The notes under the pieces were generated by a model. That model saw only the letters and a program-made list of their open reading frames with translations, searched no databases and was not told the origin of the DNA. Of a DNA stretch of 64,000 bases, positions 53,738 to 62,515 are shown one piece after another (position 1 is the stretch's first letter; the number at the start of each line of letters is the position of its first letter). The position numbers and the translations under genes are program-made. The stretch comes from Acidobacteriota bacterium (GTDB taxonomy: Bacteria; Acidobacteriota; Blastocatellia; Pyrinomonadales; Pyrinomonadaceae). The DNA lies in the NCBI GenBank assembly GCA_019639235.1, contig JAHBSG010000014.1:40566-104565 (forward strand). The letters are read 5' to 3'.

Positions 53738-54691
53738 CTAGAATGGGCGGATCGGGATACGATTCGGCACGCCCGTTACGAATTCCAACAGATAATCCGT
53801 AAATTTCTTTCCTGCTTTGTCGACCTCGACAATGTCGAATGGCTGCAGCATAACATCTTTCTGTTCGCCTTTCTTGATCGAATCGTAATTGGCGACGATC
53901 ACCTCGGGCTCGGTGCTTCCTTGCTTCCGGCGATAGATCTTAATGTTCTTTGTCTTTGCCTCGCGGGTGATGCCGCTGGCCATCGCGACCGCCTGCGTCA
54001 GCGGCAGTCCGCCTTCCGGAATGCTCAACTCGCCCGGTTTGATCACTTCACCGGTAACGTAAACCGGTGATGCTTTTTGTACGATGATGATGTCGCCCGG
54101 AAGTATCTCAGGATTTGATTCTTCGCGTCCCTGGCGGAGGCTCGCAAGGCTATACATCCGCGAGGGCACCTCGGCACCGGAGGTGCTCCAATTCTCTTTC
54201 GCCTCGGAACACATCGGCGGCCGGGTACGAAAGACCTGGATCATCCCGCCGCTCTTTTCCGTTTCGCCGCCGGCAAAGGAAATGAGTTCGAGAAGATAGG
54301 CTCGCCGCGTAAGGTTTACCTGTTGCTGCTGCCGGACCTCGCCATAGATGCTGACAGGCGGACGGCTGTTCCGCTGCGTCACGCGGAGGCTGAGCTGCGG
54401 CGTACGCAAATAACGCGTAAGAAGCTTTACGACATCGCCCCGGAGGTCGCGTTCCGTTTTGCACCTGGCAACGATCGGATCCTCGAAAAAAGGCACCTCG
54501 ATCTTCCCGTCCTCATCGACCGTGGCCACGAAATCGAACTGCGGTTCGCCGAGCACCTTGCCGGTTATCTCGTCGCCGGGCCCGATAAGGTAGCCCTGCG
54601 GGCCTTCCGCAGGCTCCGGGGTCTGGGCCGCGGCGGCAAGGCCAAGCGTTAGTATCGGTAAGAGCGAAAGGGCAAATTTCTTGAACATCAT
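53738..54691 (-). CDS. Polysaccharide export protein (OPX/Wza-like)
   Basis: 317 residues. Signal peptide (KKFALSLLPILTLGLAAAAQ). Poly_export domain at about 30-115 (GYLIGPGDEITGKVLGEPQF) and SLBB-type domains at about 115-160 (VSIYGEVRQQQQVNLTRRAY) and 215-265 (VYVTGEVIKPGELSIPEGG). No lipobox cysteine or Wza C-terminal amphipathic helix is obvious. It should form part of the outer channel for a capsule or exopolysaccharide. It converges with the acyl-CoA ligase gene (6 bases apart) and diverges from the sugar-dehydratase gene. Confidence 0.9.
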   Translation of the reverse strand: MMFKKFALSLLPILTLGLAAAAQTPEPAEGPQGYLIGPGDEITGKVLGEPQFDFVATVDEDGKIEVPFFEDPIVARCKTERDLRGDVVKLLTRYLRTPQLSLRVTQRNSRPPVSIYGEVRQQQQVNLTRRAYLLELISFAGGETEKSGGMIQVFRTRPPMCSEAKENWSTSGAEVPSRMYSLASLRQGREESNPEILPGDIIIVQKASPVYVTGEVIKPGELSIPEGGLPLTQAVAMASGITREAKTKNIKIYRRKQGSTEPEVIVANYDSIKKGEQKDVMLQPFDIVEVDKAGKKFTDYLLEFVTGVPNRIPIRPF

Positions 54692-54875
54692 ACTTCTCCG
54701 GCCGTTTTCACCGACCCTCAGACTATCTTATAACCCGATTCGATTCAATTTTCCGCGTCTAACGTTGCCTTTTGTTGAGTTAACCGCGCCATAACAAACC
54801 CTTCCTCGGCGCTTGCACCTTCGGGCTATTCGCTTCAAAGTATTAGTGTTTTCCCCGAATTGTCGGTTTCTTAAC

Positions 54876-56843
54876 GTGAAAGAGAACTATCGCGAAAGAT
54901 TGTGGTATCTCCGGCGGCCAACGCAGGTGGCGGCTGACCTTGTCGTAATGACGGTCGCGTTCTTTCTTGCGTATCTCCCGGCGATCAATATTCAGCTCGG
55001 CGAGTTTTACTTCAATACGGCACTTAGCCAACTTCCGCTCGTTATTCTTGTTCAGTTCTCTTCGCTTTTTCTTACCGGAGCCTATTCGATCCTCTGGCGA
55101 TACATTAGCATCGAGGACCTCAAGGTCTTTCTTTGGGCGGCGGCGATCTCAGGTGCAGTTCTTATACTCTTCCGTTTTTCACTGAGCTTTGCTGAGTTCC
55201 CGCTTTGGCAGGTGCCGATCTCGGTGATAATGATCGACACGGTGCTGGCCTTCGGCGGCTTGCTGGCGCTTCGGATCAGCCGCCGGTTCATTTATGAGCT
55301 TGGCGAGAAGCGAACGTTGCTTGTTCCGCACCGCCGGATGAAACGGACGCCTTCGCTGGTTGTCGGTGCAGGAAGAACCGGTGCCGCGCTCGCGAAGGAG
55401 GTCGTCGGCCGTGCCGATTCGCGGCTCCTGCTTCGCGGTTTTGTTGACGACGACCGCCGCAAGCAGGGCGGCAGCGTCAGCGGCATAAAGATACTCGGGA
55501 CTACGCACGACCTGCCGAGGCTCGTTGAAGAGCTTGACGTTGAAGAGGTCGTTATCGCCATCGACCAAGGTAACGGTAAGGACCTTCGGCGGATCCTTGA
55601 GATCTGCCGCTCGATCCCGGTCAAGGCCCAGATGATCCCGAATCTCAATGAGATAGCCCAGGGCAAGATATCGATAAACCGCATTCGTGACGTCGAGATC
55701 GAGGACCTTCTTGGCCGCGACCCCGTAAAGCTTGACGAAAGCAACCTCCACGAATTTCTCTCCGGCAAGGTCATAATGGTGACCGGCGCCGGCGGCTCGA
55801 TCGGTTCGGAGCTTGTCCGCCAGATCGCCCGCTTTAAGCCCCAAGAGGTGCTGCTGGTCGAAAGGGCCGAGTTCAATCTTTTCACCATCGAACGCGAAGC
55901 TCGGATCGACCTGCCCGAGCTTCGGACGCGGCCGCTGCTTGCCGATGCGGGCGACGAAGCGCGGATGCGCGAGCTTTTCGAGCGGCACCGGCCGGCGGTC
56001 GTGTTCCATGCCGCGGCGCACAAGCACGTGCCGATGATGGAAGCGAACCCGATCGAGGCCGTGACGAACAACATCTTCGCCACGCTTAATGTTGCCTCGC
56101 TAGCCGGCGAATTCGGAGCAAGCCATTTCGTGCTTATTTCGACCGACAAGGCGGTAAACCCGACCTCGGTAATGGGCGCTTCTAAGCGCGTTGCGGAGAT
56201 CGTCGTTCAGGACCTCAGTCGCCAATACAAAACGCGGTACACCTCCGTCCGCTTCGGCAATGTGCTCGGCTCCGCGGGCTCGGTAGTGCCGATCTTTCGC
56301 GAACAGATCCGTCGCGGCGAGCCGATCACGGTAACGCATCCTGATATGACGCGTTACTTCATGACCATCCCTGAGGCATCGCAGCTCGTGCTTCAGGCCG
56401 GCGCACTTGGCGAAGGCGGTGAGATATTCATTCTTGATATGGGCCAACCGGTCCGCATAGTTGACCTCGCGGAGGAAATGATCCGGCTCTCCGGCCTTAT
56501 TCCGTATGAGGATATCGACATCGTCTTTACTGGAACGCGGAAGGGCGAAAAGCTTTTTGAGGAACTCGAGATCACGGGCGAGAATCTGCTCAAGACGCGG
56601 CACCCGAAGATCTTCATCGGCAAGATCGTAGCCTACACTGAAGAACAGGTTGCGGAGATCGTCGAACGCTTTCGGCGTTCGGTCGAGCTGAGGAACGAGT
56701 CCGAGATTCGAAGCGTGCTTTCAGACGTCCTGCCCGAGGCATCGCTTAGCGGAACCAACGCGGCCGAGCCGGAACCCGAGGGCGACGCCGAAACCGGCAA
56801 GGCATTTGCTCAACCCGGTAAGCTCGGGTTGGCCGGTAAGTGA
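54876..56843 (+). CDS. Membrane NDP-sugar 4,6-dehydratase (PglF/CapD/FlaA1-like)
   Basis: 655 residues from a GTG at 54876 ([17 protein letters not shown]). Four membrane helices lie in the first 150 residues, then a Rossmann-like CoA-binding domain ([20 protein letters not shown]). The catalytic SDR domain begins at about 290: [19 protein letters not shown], then [17 protein letters not shown] (the family active-site region in which Tyr is replaced by Met) and [20 protein letters not shown]. Such enzymes make UDP-4-keto-6-deoxy-GlcNAc for surface glycans. galE follows after 10 bases. Confidence 0.94.
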   Translation: MKENYRERLWYLRRPTQVAADLVVMTVAFFLAYLPAINIQLGEFYFNTALSQLPLVILVQFSSLFLTGAYSILWRYISIEDLKVFLWAAAISGAVLILFRFSLSFAEFPLWQVPISVIMIDTVLAFGGLLALRISRRFIYELGEKRTLLVPHRRMKRTPSLVVGAGRTGAALAKEVVGRADSRLLLRGFVDDDRRKQGGSVSGIKILGTTHDLPRLVEELDVEEVVIAIDQGNGKDLRRILEICRSIPVKAQMIPNLNEIAQGKISINRIRDVEIEDLLGRDPVKLDESNLHEFLSGKVIMVTGAGGSIGSELVRQIARFKPQEVLLVERAEFNLFTIEREARIDLPELRTRPLLADAGDEARMRELFERHRPAVVFHAAAHKHVPMMEANPIEAVTNNIFATLNVASLAGEFGASHFVLISTDKAVNPTSVMGASKRVAEIVVQDLSRQYKTRYTSVRFGNVLGSAGSVVPIFREQIRRGEPITVTHPDMTRYFMTIPEASQLVLQAGALGEGGEIFILDMGQPVRIVDLAEEMIRLSGLIPYEDIDIVFTGTRKGEKLFEELEITGENLLKTRHPKIFIGKIVAYTEEQVAEIVERFRRSVELRNESEIRSVLSDVLPEASLSGTNAAEPEPEGDAETGKAFAQPGKLGLAGK

Positions 56844-56853
56844 CCCTGCAATT

Positions 56854-57834
56854 ATGTCGATCCTTGTTACCGGCGGGGCCGGCTACATCGGAAGCGTGAC
56901 GGTCGAGGCCCTAAGGGGACGCGGACAAAAGGTCGTCGTCATCGATAACCTCGTTTACGGCCACCGCAATGCGGTCGATTCTTCGGTGCCGTTCTACGAA
57001 GGCGACATCGGAGATAAGGAACTCGTCTCTCGAATAATCGCCGAAAACTCCGTAACAGCATGCATACATTTTTCCGCGTATGCTTATGTCGGCGAATCGG
57101 TCCAGCAGCCGCAAAAATATTTTCAGAACAACGTCCGCAAAACGCTCGACCTGCTTGATGTCCTTCTCGAGCATAATGTAAAGCAGTTCATCTTCTCGTC
57201 GACCTGTGCCACCTTTGGCGAGCCGCAATATACGCCGATAGACGAGCAGCACCCGCAGAAGCCGACCAACCCGTACGGTTGGTCAAAGCTGATGATCGAA
57301 CGTGTTCTTGAGGCTTACTCAACGGCCTACGGGCTTCGTTGCGTAGTTCTTCGCTACTTCAACGCTTCGGGCTCGACCGCGACGCGAGGCGAAGATCATT
57401 TTCCTGAGACGCACCTGATCCCGCTTGTACTTTTTGCCGCTTTGGGCAAGCTCTCTCACGTCTCGGTGTTCGGTACCGATTACCCGACGCCGGACGGCAC
57501 GGCCATCCGCGACTACATACACGTCAGCGATCTTGCCGAGGCACATCTGCTTGCTCTTGAGCATCTCGATAACGGCGGCGGCTCGGACGCTTTCAACCTT
57601 GGAAACGGCAGCGGCTTTTCGGTTAATGAAGTGATCGCTGCCGCACGGCGTGTAACCGGCCGCGAGATTAACGTGGCCAATGCACCTCGGCGGCCCGGCG
57701 ACCCTTCAAAGCTGATCGCTAATGCCGAAAAGGCCGCACGGGTCCTTGGCTGGAAGCCGAAGATCACCGAGATAGAAGAGATCATCGCTTCCGCATGGAA
57801 GTGGCATACCGAGCACCCTGACGGGTACGAATAA
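56854..57834 (+). CDS. galE: UDP-glucose 4-epimerase
   Basis: 326 residues. ATG at 56854 gives [20 protein letters not shown], the NAD-binding start. Catalytic YGWSK (Tyr-x-x-x-Lys), preceded by [11 protein letters not shown], and RYFNASG follow in order. [21 protein letters not shown] is the C-terminal UDP-binding region. It interconverts UDP-Glc and UDP-Gal (or the HexNAc forms). It sits 10 bases after the dehydratase gene and supplies precursors for the same glycan. Confidence 0.94.
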   Translation: MSILVTGGAGYIGSVTVEALRGRGQKVVVIDNLVYGHRNAVDSSVPFYEGDIGDKELVSRIIAENSVTACIHFSAYAYVGESVQQPQKYFQNNVRKTLDLLDVLLEHNVKQFIFSSTCATFGEPQYTPIDEQHPQKPTNPYGWSKLMIERVLEAYSTAYGLRCVVLRYFNASGSTATRGEDHFPETHLIPLVLFAALGKLSHVSVFGTDYPTPDGTAIRDYIHVSDLAEAHLLALEHLDNGGGSDAFNLGNGSGFSVNEVIAAARRVTGREINVANAPRRPGDPSKLIANAEKAARVLGWKPKITEIEEIIASAWKWHTEHPDGYE

Positions 57835-57855
57835 CATTCAATTCTAATAGTGTTT

Positions 57856-59064
57856 ATGAGCACAGAACCGCGAATTGTTAAGCCCCGCATTTCCGCAAAA
57901 GCGGCGAGCTTTACCGAATCCGTTATCCGCGAGATGAGCCGCGAAGCGGCGAAGTACAACGCCGTCAATCTCGGGCAGGGGTTTCCCGACTGGCCGGCAC
58001 CAGAGGACATAAAACAAAAGGCGATGGAGGCGATTGCGGCCGACCACAACCAATATGCGATCACCTGGGGCGTCAAGCCTTTTCGCGATGCCATCGCGGC
58101 GAAAACCAAAGGGTTCCTCGGGCTTGATATCGACCCCGAGGCTGAGATCACCGTCACCTGCGGTTCAACCGAGGGAATGATCGCAGCGATGCTCGCGACC
58201 GTAAGCCCCGGCGACGAGGTAATTCTTTTCGAGCCTTTTTACGAGAACTACGCGCCGGACGCTATTCTCTCTGACGCTGTGCCCGTCCACGTTCCGCTTT
58301 ACCGCCGGGACGGCACCTTTACCTTTGACCGCGACGAGCTCCGGGCGGCCTTTAACGAGCGGACCAAAGCCATCATTATCTGCAACCCAAACAATCCGTC
58401 CGGCAAGGTCTTCACTCGTGACGAAATGGAGTACATCGCCGGGCTCTGCCGCGAGTTTGACGTGCTCTGCTTTACCGACGAGATCTACGAGCACATCACC
58501 TACGACGACCCAACGACCGGCCGGCCCCGCGAGCACGTCTCAATGGCGACGCTCCCGGGCATGCGCGAGCGGACCGTCGTGGTGAATTCGCTCTCGAAGA
58601 CCTATTCGGTCACCGGATGGCGGGTCGGCTATTGCATCGCCCCGCTGGACATTACCTCCGCCATCCGCAAGGTCCACGACTTTCTGACGGTCGGGGCCGC
58701 CAATCCGCTCCAGCACGCCGGGGCTTACGCGATGTCACTTCCGCCCGAGTACTACGAAGAGGTGCGGACCGAGTATCAGCGAAAGCGCGACTTCATTGTG
58801 CCCGTGCTCCGCGAGGCCGGCTTCGACTGCGACCCGCCGGAAGGTGCCTACTATGTGATGGCTGATATCTCTGGATTCGGGTTTGCGAACGACGTGGAGT
58901 TCACGATGCACCTGATCCGGAACGTAGGCGTCGCGGTCGTGCCGATGTCTTCGTTCTATCGCGAATCAAGCGGCGGCAGCCAGATGGTCAGGTTTTGCTT
59001 CTGCAAACGGGACGAAACGCTCGAGGCCGCCGCCGAACGGCTCCGGACCCTAGGTAAGGCTTAG
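57856..59064 (+). CDS. Class I/II PLP-dependent aminotransferase
   Basis: 402 residues from the ATG at 57856. Fold type I: AVNLGQGFPDWPAPEDIK, VTCGSTEGMIAAMLA, NPNNPSGKVF, FTDEIYEHITYD, and the PLP lysine in SLSKTYSVTGWRVGY. GQGFPD and the general layout fit the methionine/kynurenine aminotransferase (YbdL/KAT) group more than AspC. It is not a sugar aminotransferase despite its position 21 bases after galE. Confidence 0.92.
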   Translation: MSTEPRIVKPRISAKAASFTESVIREMSREAAKYNAVNLGQGFPDWPAPEDIKQKAMEAIAADHNQYAITWGVKPFRDAIAAKTKGFLGLDIDPEAEITVTCGSTEGMIAAMLATVSPGDEVILFEPFYENYAPDAILSDAVPVHVPLYRRDGTFTFDRDELRAAFNERTKAIIICNPNNPSGKVFTRDEMEYIAGLCREFDVLCFTDEIYEHITYDDPTTGRPREHVSMATLPGMRERTVVVNSLSKTYSVTGWRVGYCIAPLDITSAIRKVHDFLTVGAANPLQHAGAYAMSLPPEYYEEVRTEYQRKRDFIVPVLREAGFDCDPPEGAYYVMADISGFGFANDVEFTMHLIRNVGVAVVPMSSFYRESSGGSQMVRFCFCKRDETLEAAAERLRTLGKA

Positions 59065-59155
59065 CCCGAGGCAACCTTTTTTTGGCGTAGCTGCAACAAA
59101 ATTACTTTCTGCGGTGTATTTCAATAGCAGTATTTATTTGTTGGAGGTTCTTGTA

Positions 59156-60130
59156 ATGCAGAGATCTTTTGTTTTGCTCGTAGTTTTGGCTTTTGGCTCG
59201 CTTGCCCTTTCGGCGCAGACCCCGCCGCCGCGTCCGCCGGAGCCGCGTGCACCGCGTGTGATGTCATGGTCGGTGCCGGGTTCGGGAAGCTTTCTTGGGG
59301 TTGAAACGGCAGATGTCACCAGCGAAAACTATTCTTCATACGGGCTTTCATCCGTCCGGGGCGTCGCTATCAGAAAGGTCGTTGAGGGTTCGCCCGCTGA
59401 GGCCGCCGGCCTGCGTGCCGGAGATGTTATCGTACGTTTCAACGGCGAAGAGGTGACGAGTGCCCGCAAGCTGACCCGCCTCATCGGCGAGGTCGCTCCC
59501 GACCACTCCGTTCGCCTAGGCATCCTCCGCGGCGGTACGGAGACGGAGATAACGGCAACCATCGGCAAGCGCCCGATGCCGCAGTTTGAGAACGGCCGCT
59601 TCCGCATCGCCATTCCGGATGGCGAGGATTTCGAGTTCCAGATGCCTGAACTGCCGGAGATCCCGAGGATCGAAGGTTTCCCGACTCCGCGCGGCGGCGA
59701 TGGCGATGTTTTCGTCTTTCGAACGGCCGGCTCGCGGCAGATCGGAGTTGGCGTTACGCCGCTGACCAAGCAACTTGCCGCACACTTCGGCGTTGAGAAA
59801 GGCGTGATGATAAACAACGTCCGCGAGGGTTCGCCGGCGGAAAAGGCCGGACTTCGTGCCGGCGACATCATCGTCGCAGTTGACGGAAAGGATGTCGCAA
59901 ACGAAATGGAGGTCGTCCGCGGCATCTCGGCAAAGAAGGAAGGCGATGTGGAGCTCGGCATCGTCCGCGAACGCAATCGCCAAACGATTCGCGTAACGCC
60001 CGAGGCGGCCAAAGGTTATCCGGAAAACTTCTTCAGTGTTCCGGCACCGCCGCCGGCTCCGCGGGCACCGCGGGCACCCGCGGCACCGCGTCCGATGGGT
60101 GAGTTCTTCTTCCCGGGCCGCGTAGTTTAA
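59156..60130 (+). CDS. Secreted protein with two PDZ domains
   Basis: 324 residues. The ATG at 59156 has GGAGG eight bases upstream and gives the signal peptide MQRSFVLLVVLAFGSLALSA. PDZ1 at about 45-137 (GSPAEAAGLRAGDVIVRFNG) and PDZ2 at about 205-290 (GSPAEKAGLRAGDIIVAVDG) share the HtrA-like carboxylate loop region. No protease domain is present; a Pro/Ala tail ends the protein. It may be a periplasmic adaptor that presents C-termini to a protease. Confidence 0.88.
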   Translation: MQRSFVLLVVLAFGSLALSAQTPPPRPPEPRAPRVMSWSVPGSGSFLGVETADVTSENYSSYGLSSVRGVAIRKVVEGSPAEAAGLRAGDVIVRFNGEEVTSARKLTRLIGEVAPDHSVRLGILRGGTETEITATIGKRPMPQFENGRFRIAIPDGEDFEFQMPELPEIPRIEGFPTPRGGDGDVFVFRTAGSRQIGVGVTPLTKQLAAHFGVEKGVMINNVREGSPAEKAGLRAGDIIVAVDGKDVANEMEVVRGISAKKEGDVELGIVRERNRQTIRVTPEAAKGYPENFFSVPAPPPAPRAPRAPAAPRPMGEFFFPGRVV

Positions 60131-60156
60131 TTCGGCGACTTTTCCCTTAAACAGTT

Positions 60157-60203
60157 CGGCCCCGGCGTTTCACATGTGCGAACGCCGGGGCCGATTCATT
60201 TTT
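60157..60203 (+). terminator. Rho-independent terminator after the PDZ gene
   Basis: CGGCCCCGGCGTT (60157-60169) pairs perfectly with 60181-60193 around an 11-base loop, followed by ATTCATTTTT. Very stable. Confidence 0.92.
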
Positions 60204-60214
60204 GCTGCTGACGG

Positions 60215-60820
60215 CTACTGCCGTTCTTTTCGGACGGTATCCTTGTAAAGGTCGTTTGCCTCGCTGCTCCGGGCACGAGCGTCCTCCATCGTCTTTCGAT
60301 ACTTTTCGGTCAGCTCTTCAAACTCCGCTTTCACCTTATCGCGGGCGGCGGCGTCCTTTGGGTCGTAGTTGTCGCGGAGCGTTCGGGCCGCCTTGTGAAA
60401 ATTTTGAAACGCCTCGAGCTGCGACTTCAGCGAATCGATCTTAAGCTCAAGATAGCGCTCATAGTCGGCGTTTATCTTCATCGAGCGCGCCGATTCGAGC
60501 TTATCTATTGCATCGGCCGCGAGGTTCGTTCCTTCATTGATGATCGTAACGATCTCACCGGCGAGCCGCCGAACCTCGGCCGTGTTATTTGCTTCGAGGG
60601 CCTGCCGGATCTCAAGCCGTTTGCCCTCGTTGTCGCGATACAGGACCTTGATCTTGTTGAGTTCCTTGTTGGCGTCCTCAACTATCTTTCCGGCCTCGGC
60701 CGTTTCATCAAGCGCAACGATATCGCCGAGCCCGCCCGAGCTCTTACATCCACCTAAAGAGGCGACAGCAGCGGCCAACCCAATGAGGAGGAATCTATTT
60801 TTCAGCCAGGTAAGGCCCAT
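60215..60820 (-). CDS. Helical lipoprotein of unknown function
   Basis: 201 residues. Lipoprotein signal with lipobox LGGC (Cys 25), followed by SSGG. The rest is charged alpha-helix, probably coiled coil (KIVEDANKELNKIKVLYRD, EFEELTEKYRKTMEDARARS). No family recognised. It is 27 bases downstream of the polytopic membrane protein gene on the same strand. Confidence 0.8.
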   Translation of the reverse strand: MGLTWLKNRFLLIGLAAAVASLGGCKSSGGLGDIVALDETAEAGKIVEDANKELNKIKVLYRDNEGKRLEIRQALEANNTAEVRRLAGEIVTIINEGTNLAADAIDKLESARSMKINADYERYLELKIDSLKSQLEAFQNFHKAARTLRDNYDPKDAAARDKVKAEFEELTEKYRKTMEDARARSSEANDLYKDTVRKERQ

Positions 60821-60847
60821 CGGCTTAAATCTAGCACAATCGGCGGC

Positions 60848-61936
60848 CTAACCGCCCGTTACAGCCACGCCGGCATTCCCTCGCCGCCGCCAGATGAACC
60901 CATCGAGGACGTAATGCGTCAATTGCGGCACCGCGAGCAGCGGGACGATCCACATCTTCCACTCGGCGACGTCCCAGTTCGCACCGAAGAGCCAAGTCCG
61001 CTGATGCCAAACGCCGCGGCTCCAGAAGAGCTCTTCCACGTATGCCAACGCCCAGAGCGTTGCGAGGAAGACCAGCCAATTGCTCGAAAGCCCGCGATAG
61101 ACCGGACCGGCAGTTTCCCGCCGCATCCGGGCGTACATGTAGATCAATGCAAAATATGGGACGCCGTGGATGATGACGTTCGTCACCGTAAATGCGTAAT
61201 CGGAATTGAAGAAGACGATGCCGGCGTACCAGCAAATTGCGGTAGTCGCGACGACGATGTCCTTGCCGATGTTTAAGAATCCGGCGGTCGCGTAAACATA
61301 GATCGACTTGGCGAAATATGCCGTGAGGGCAAGTACGTATATTGGAAAGAGAACGTCCTCGACCACAGCGGGCAAGGCAAAAAAATCGTTCTCAAGAAAC
61401 CAGTTGAAGTTCCGCGGGAGGCTCGTCATCCAAAACGCGAGCGGGTAAACGGTTGCGAGATAAACGGCCGCCGTGTCGATCGCCCAGGTCCATCGCTCGC
61501 TTTCGCCGGCCTTGCGGCGGTAGAGTGCGACCCAGCCGTATTGCTGCCTTACGAAATGAAAGACCGCGACGATCGCCAGCGCTTTCCAGAAGACGAGCTC
61601 GCCTTCCGAGTAAAGCGCAACGCCGACCGCATAACCGAAAACAGGAACAAGCGTGTAGAGCCAGAAGCGGCGTTTGTATTCTTCAGTGTCAAAATAAACG
61701 CGGAAGCTCGTCGACCAAACGTGGGCAACATCGATCAGCAGGATCGCCGTGATCCAGGTCCACTCCGGCGATGCCTCGTCGAGTATCCCAAGCTGCCAAC
61801 CGACCGCGAGCAGCAAAAGCGACACGACCGCACTCCCGAGAAAGACCGTGAGGTCAATGCTGCGTGAGAAAAGCCAGGGCGTGCCGGTAGGCCGGGTTAG
61901 CCCTTCACTGCTTGCTGAAAGACTCGCTTGCTCCAT
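60848..61936 (-). CDS. Polytopic membrane protein with conserved His motifs
   Basis: 362 residues with about eight to nine hydrophobic helices. Histidines lie in or next to helices: LLIDVAHVWSTSFRVYFD, AVFHFVRQQYGWVALYRRK, NVIIHGVPYFALIYMY and LTHYVLDGFIWRRR. Such a set could bind metal, as in membrane oxygenases or desaturase-like proteins, but I do not recognise the family. The first 13 codons overlap the hicB gene by 40 bases; no later in-frame start precedes the first helix. Confidence 0.72.
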   Translation of the reverse strand: MEQASLSASSEGLTRPTGTPWLFSRSIDLTVFLGSAVVSLLLLAVGWQLGILDEASPEWTWITAILLIDVAHVWSTSFRVYFDTEEYKRRFWLYTLVPVFGYAVGVALYSEGELVFWKALAIVAVFHFVRQQYGWVALYRRKAGESERWTWAIDTAAVYLATVYPLAFWMTSLPRNFNWFLENDFFALPAVVEDVLFPIYVLALTAYFAKSIYVYATAGFLNIGKDIVVATTAICWYAGIVFFNSDYAFTVTNVIIHGVPYFALIYMYARMRRETAGPVYRGLSSNWLVFLATLWALAYVEELFWSRGVWHQRTWLFGANWDVAEWKMWIVPLLAVPQLTHYVLDGFIWRRRGNAGVAVTGG

Positions 61937-62220
61937 TCATTGATGCTTTGTCCGCTCGCCGTGGCCGCCGCTGCGATCTCGGCATGAAGCTCGGGCGTAA
62001 GCCTGAGGAGCAGCTTGCCGGAAAATTTCTTACGCGGTTCTTGGCCCGCCCGTGAACAGATATCAAGGTAAAACTCAACCGAGTCTTTCATCGACCGCTT
62101 GAGCTCGCGGACCGACTTTCCCTCGAAGGTTACGATGTCATCAACCCCGAAAAGCCTGCCCCAGAAGACCTCGTCATCAGCCGAATATTCTACCTTTGCC
62201 TTAAAGCCCTTATATTCCAT
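61897..62220 (-). CDS. hicB: HicB-like antitoxin
   Basis: 107 residues. N-terminal partial RNase H-like HicB fold (KAKVEYSADDEVFWGRLFGV, DIVTFEGKSVRELKRSMKDS, VEFYLDICSRAGQEP) and a C-terminal ribbon-helix-helix (GKLLLRLTPELHAEIAAAA, SGQSINEWSKRVF) that should bind the operator. It is three bases after hicA, the usual toxin-first order. Confidence 0.88.
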   Translation of the reverse strand: MEYKGFKAKVEYSADDEVFWGRLFGVDDIVTFEGKSVRELKRSMKDSVEFYLDICSRAGQEPRKKFSGKLLLRLTPELHAEIAAAATASGQSINEWSKRVFQQAVKG

Positions 62221-62223
62221 CGG

Positions 62224-62490
62224 TCATTTCTCCGCGAGCCCGGCTCGCCGAAGCGCCTGGCTAAGCGAAGCAAGTTGATATCCCCGCACGGACTCTTGCG
62301 AGTTCAGCCAAGACAACACCAAAATCACTCCGCCCGGCAGTGCGAATGCCGTCTGCCCGCTTTCACCGCGGATACTCTTTGCACCTAGTGCTGTGAGCAA
62401 CCGTTGCAGCTCGCCGAATTTGGCATCGGCCATCGGGGGCTCTGCAAGAATCGTCTGCAGGAGTCTTTTTTGTTTATCGGTCAGCGACAT
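62224..62490 (-). CDS. hicA: HicA-like toxin, possibly degenerate
   Basis: 88 residues starting MSLTDKQKRLLQTILAEP. The dsRBD-like layout fits the long HicA subgroup: KFGELQRLLTALGAKSIRG, then SGQTAFALPGGVILVLSWL. However, no histidine is present where HicA has its catalytic His (GSHH or FHRPHP in relatives). It may be inactive, or use another residue. hicB follows three bases later. The gene starts 25 bases after the oxidoreductase stop. Confidence 0.68.
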   Translation of the reverse strand: MSLTDKQKRLLQTILAEPPMADAKFGELQRLLTALGAKSIRGESGQTAFALPGGVILVLSWLNSQESVRGYQLASLSQALRRAGLAEK

Positions 62491-62515
62491 ACGATAGCAG
62501 AAAATGATATCACAC

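Noticed and set aside
57856..59064. Sugar aminotransferase of the glycan group
   Set aside because: Motifs are of class I/II amino-acid aminotransferases (NPNNPSGK, SLSKT), not of the DegT/DnrJ type.
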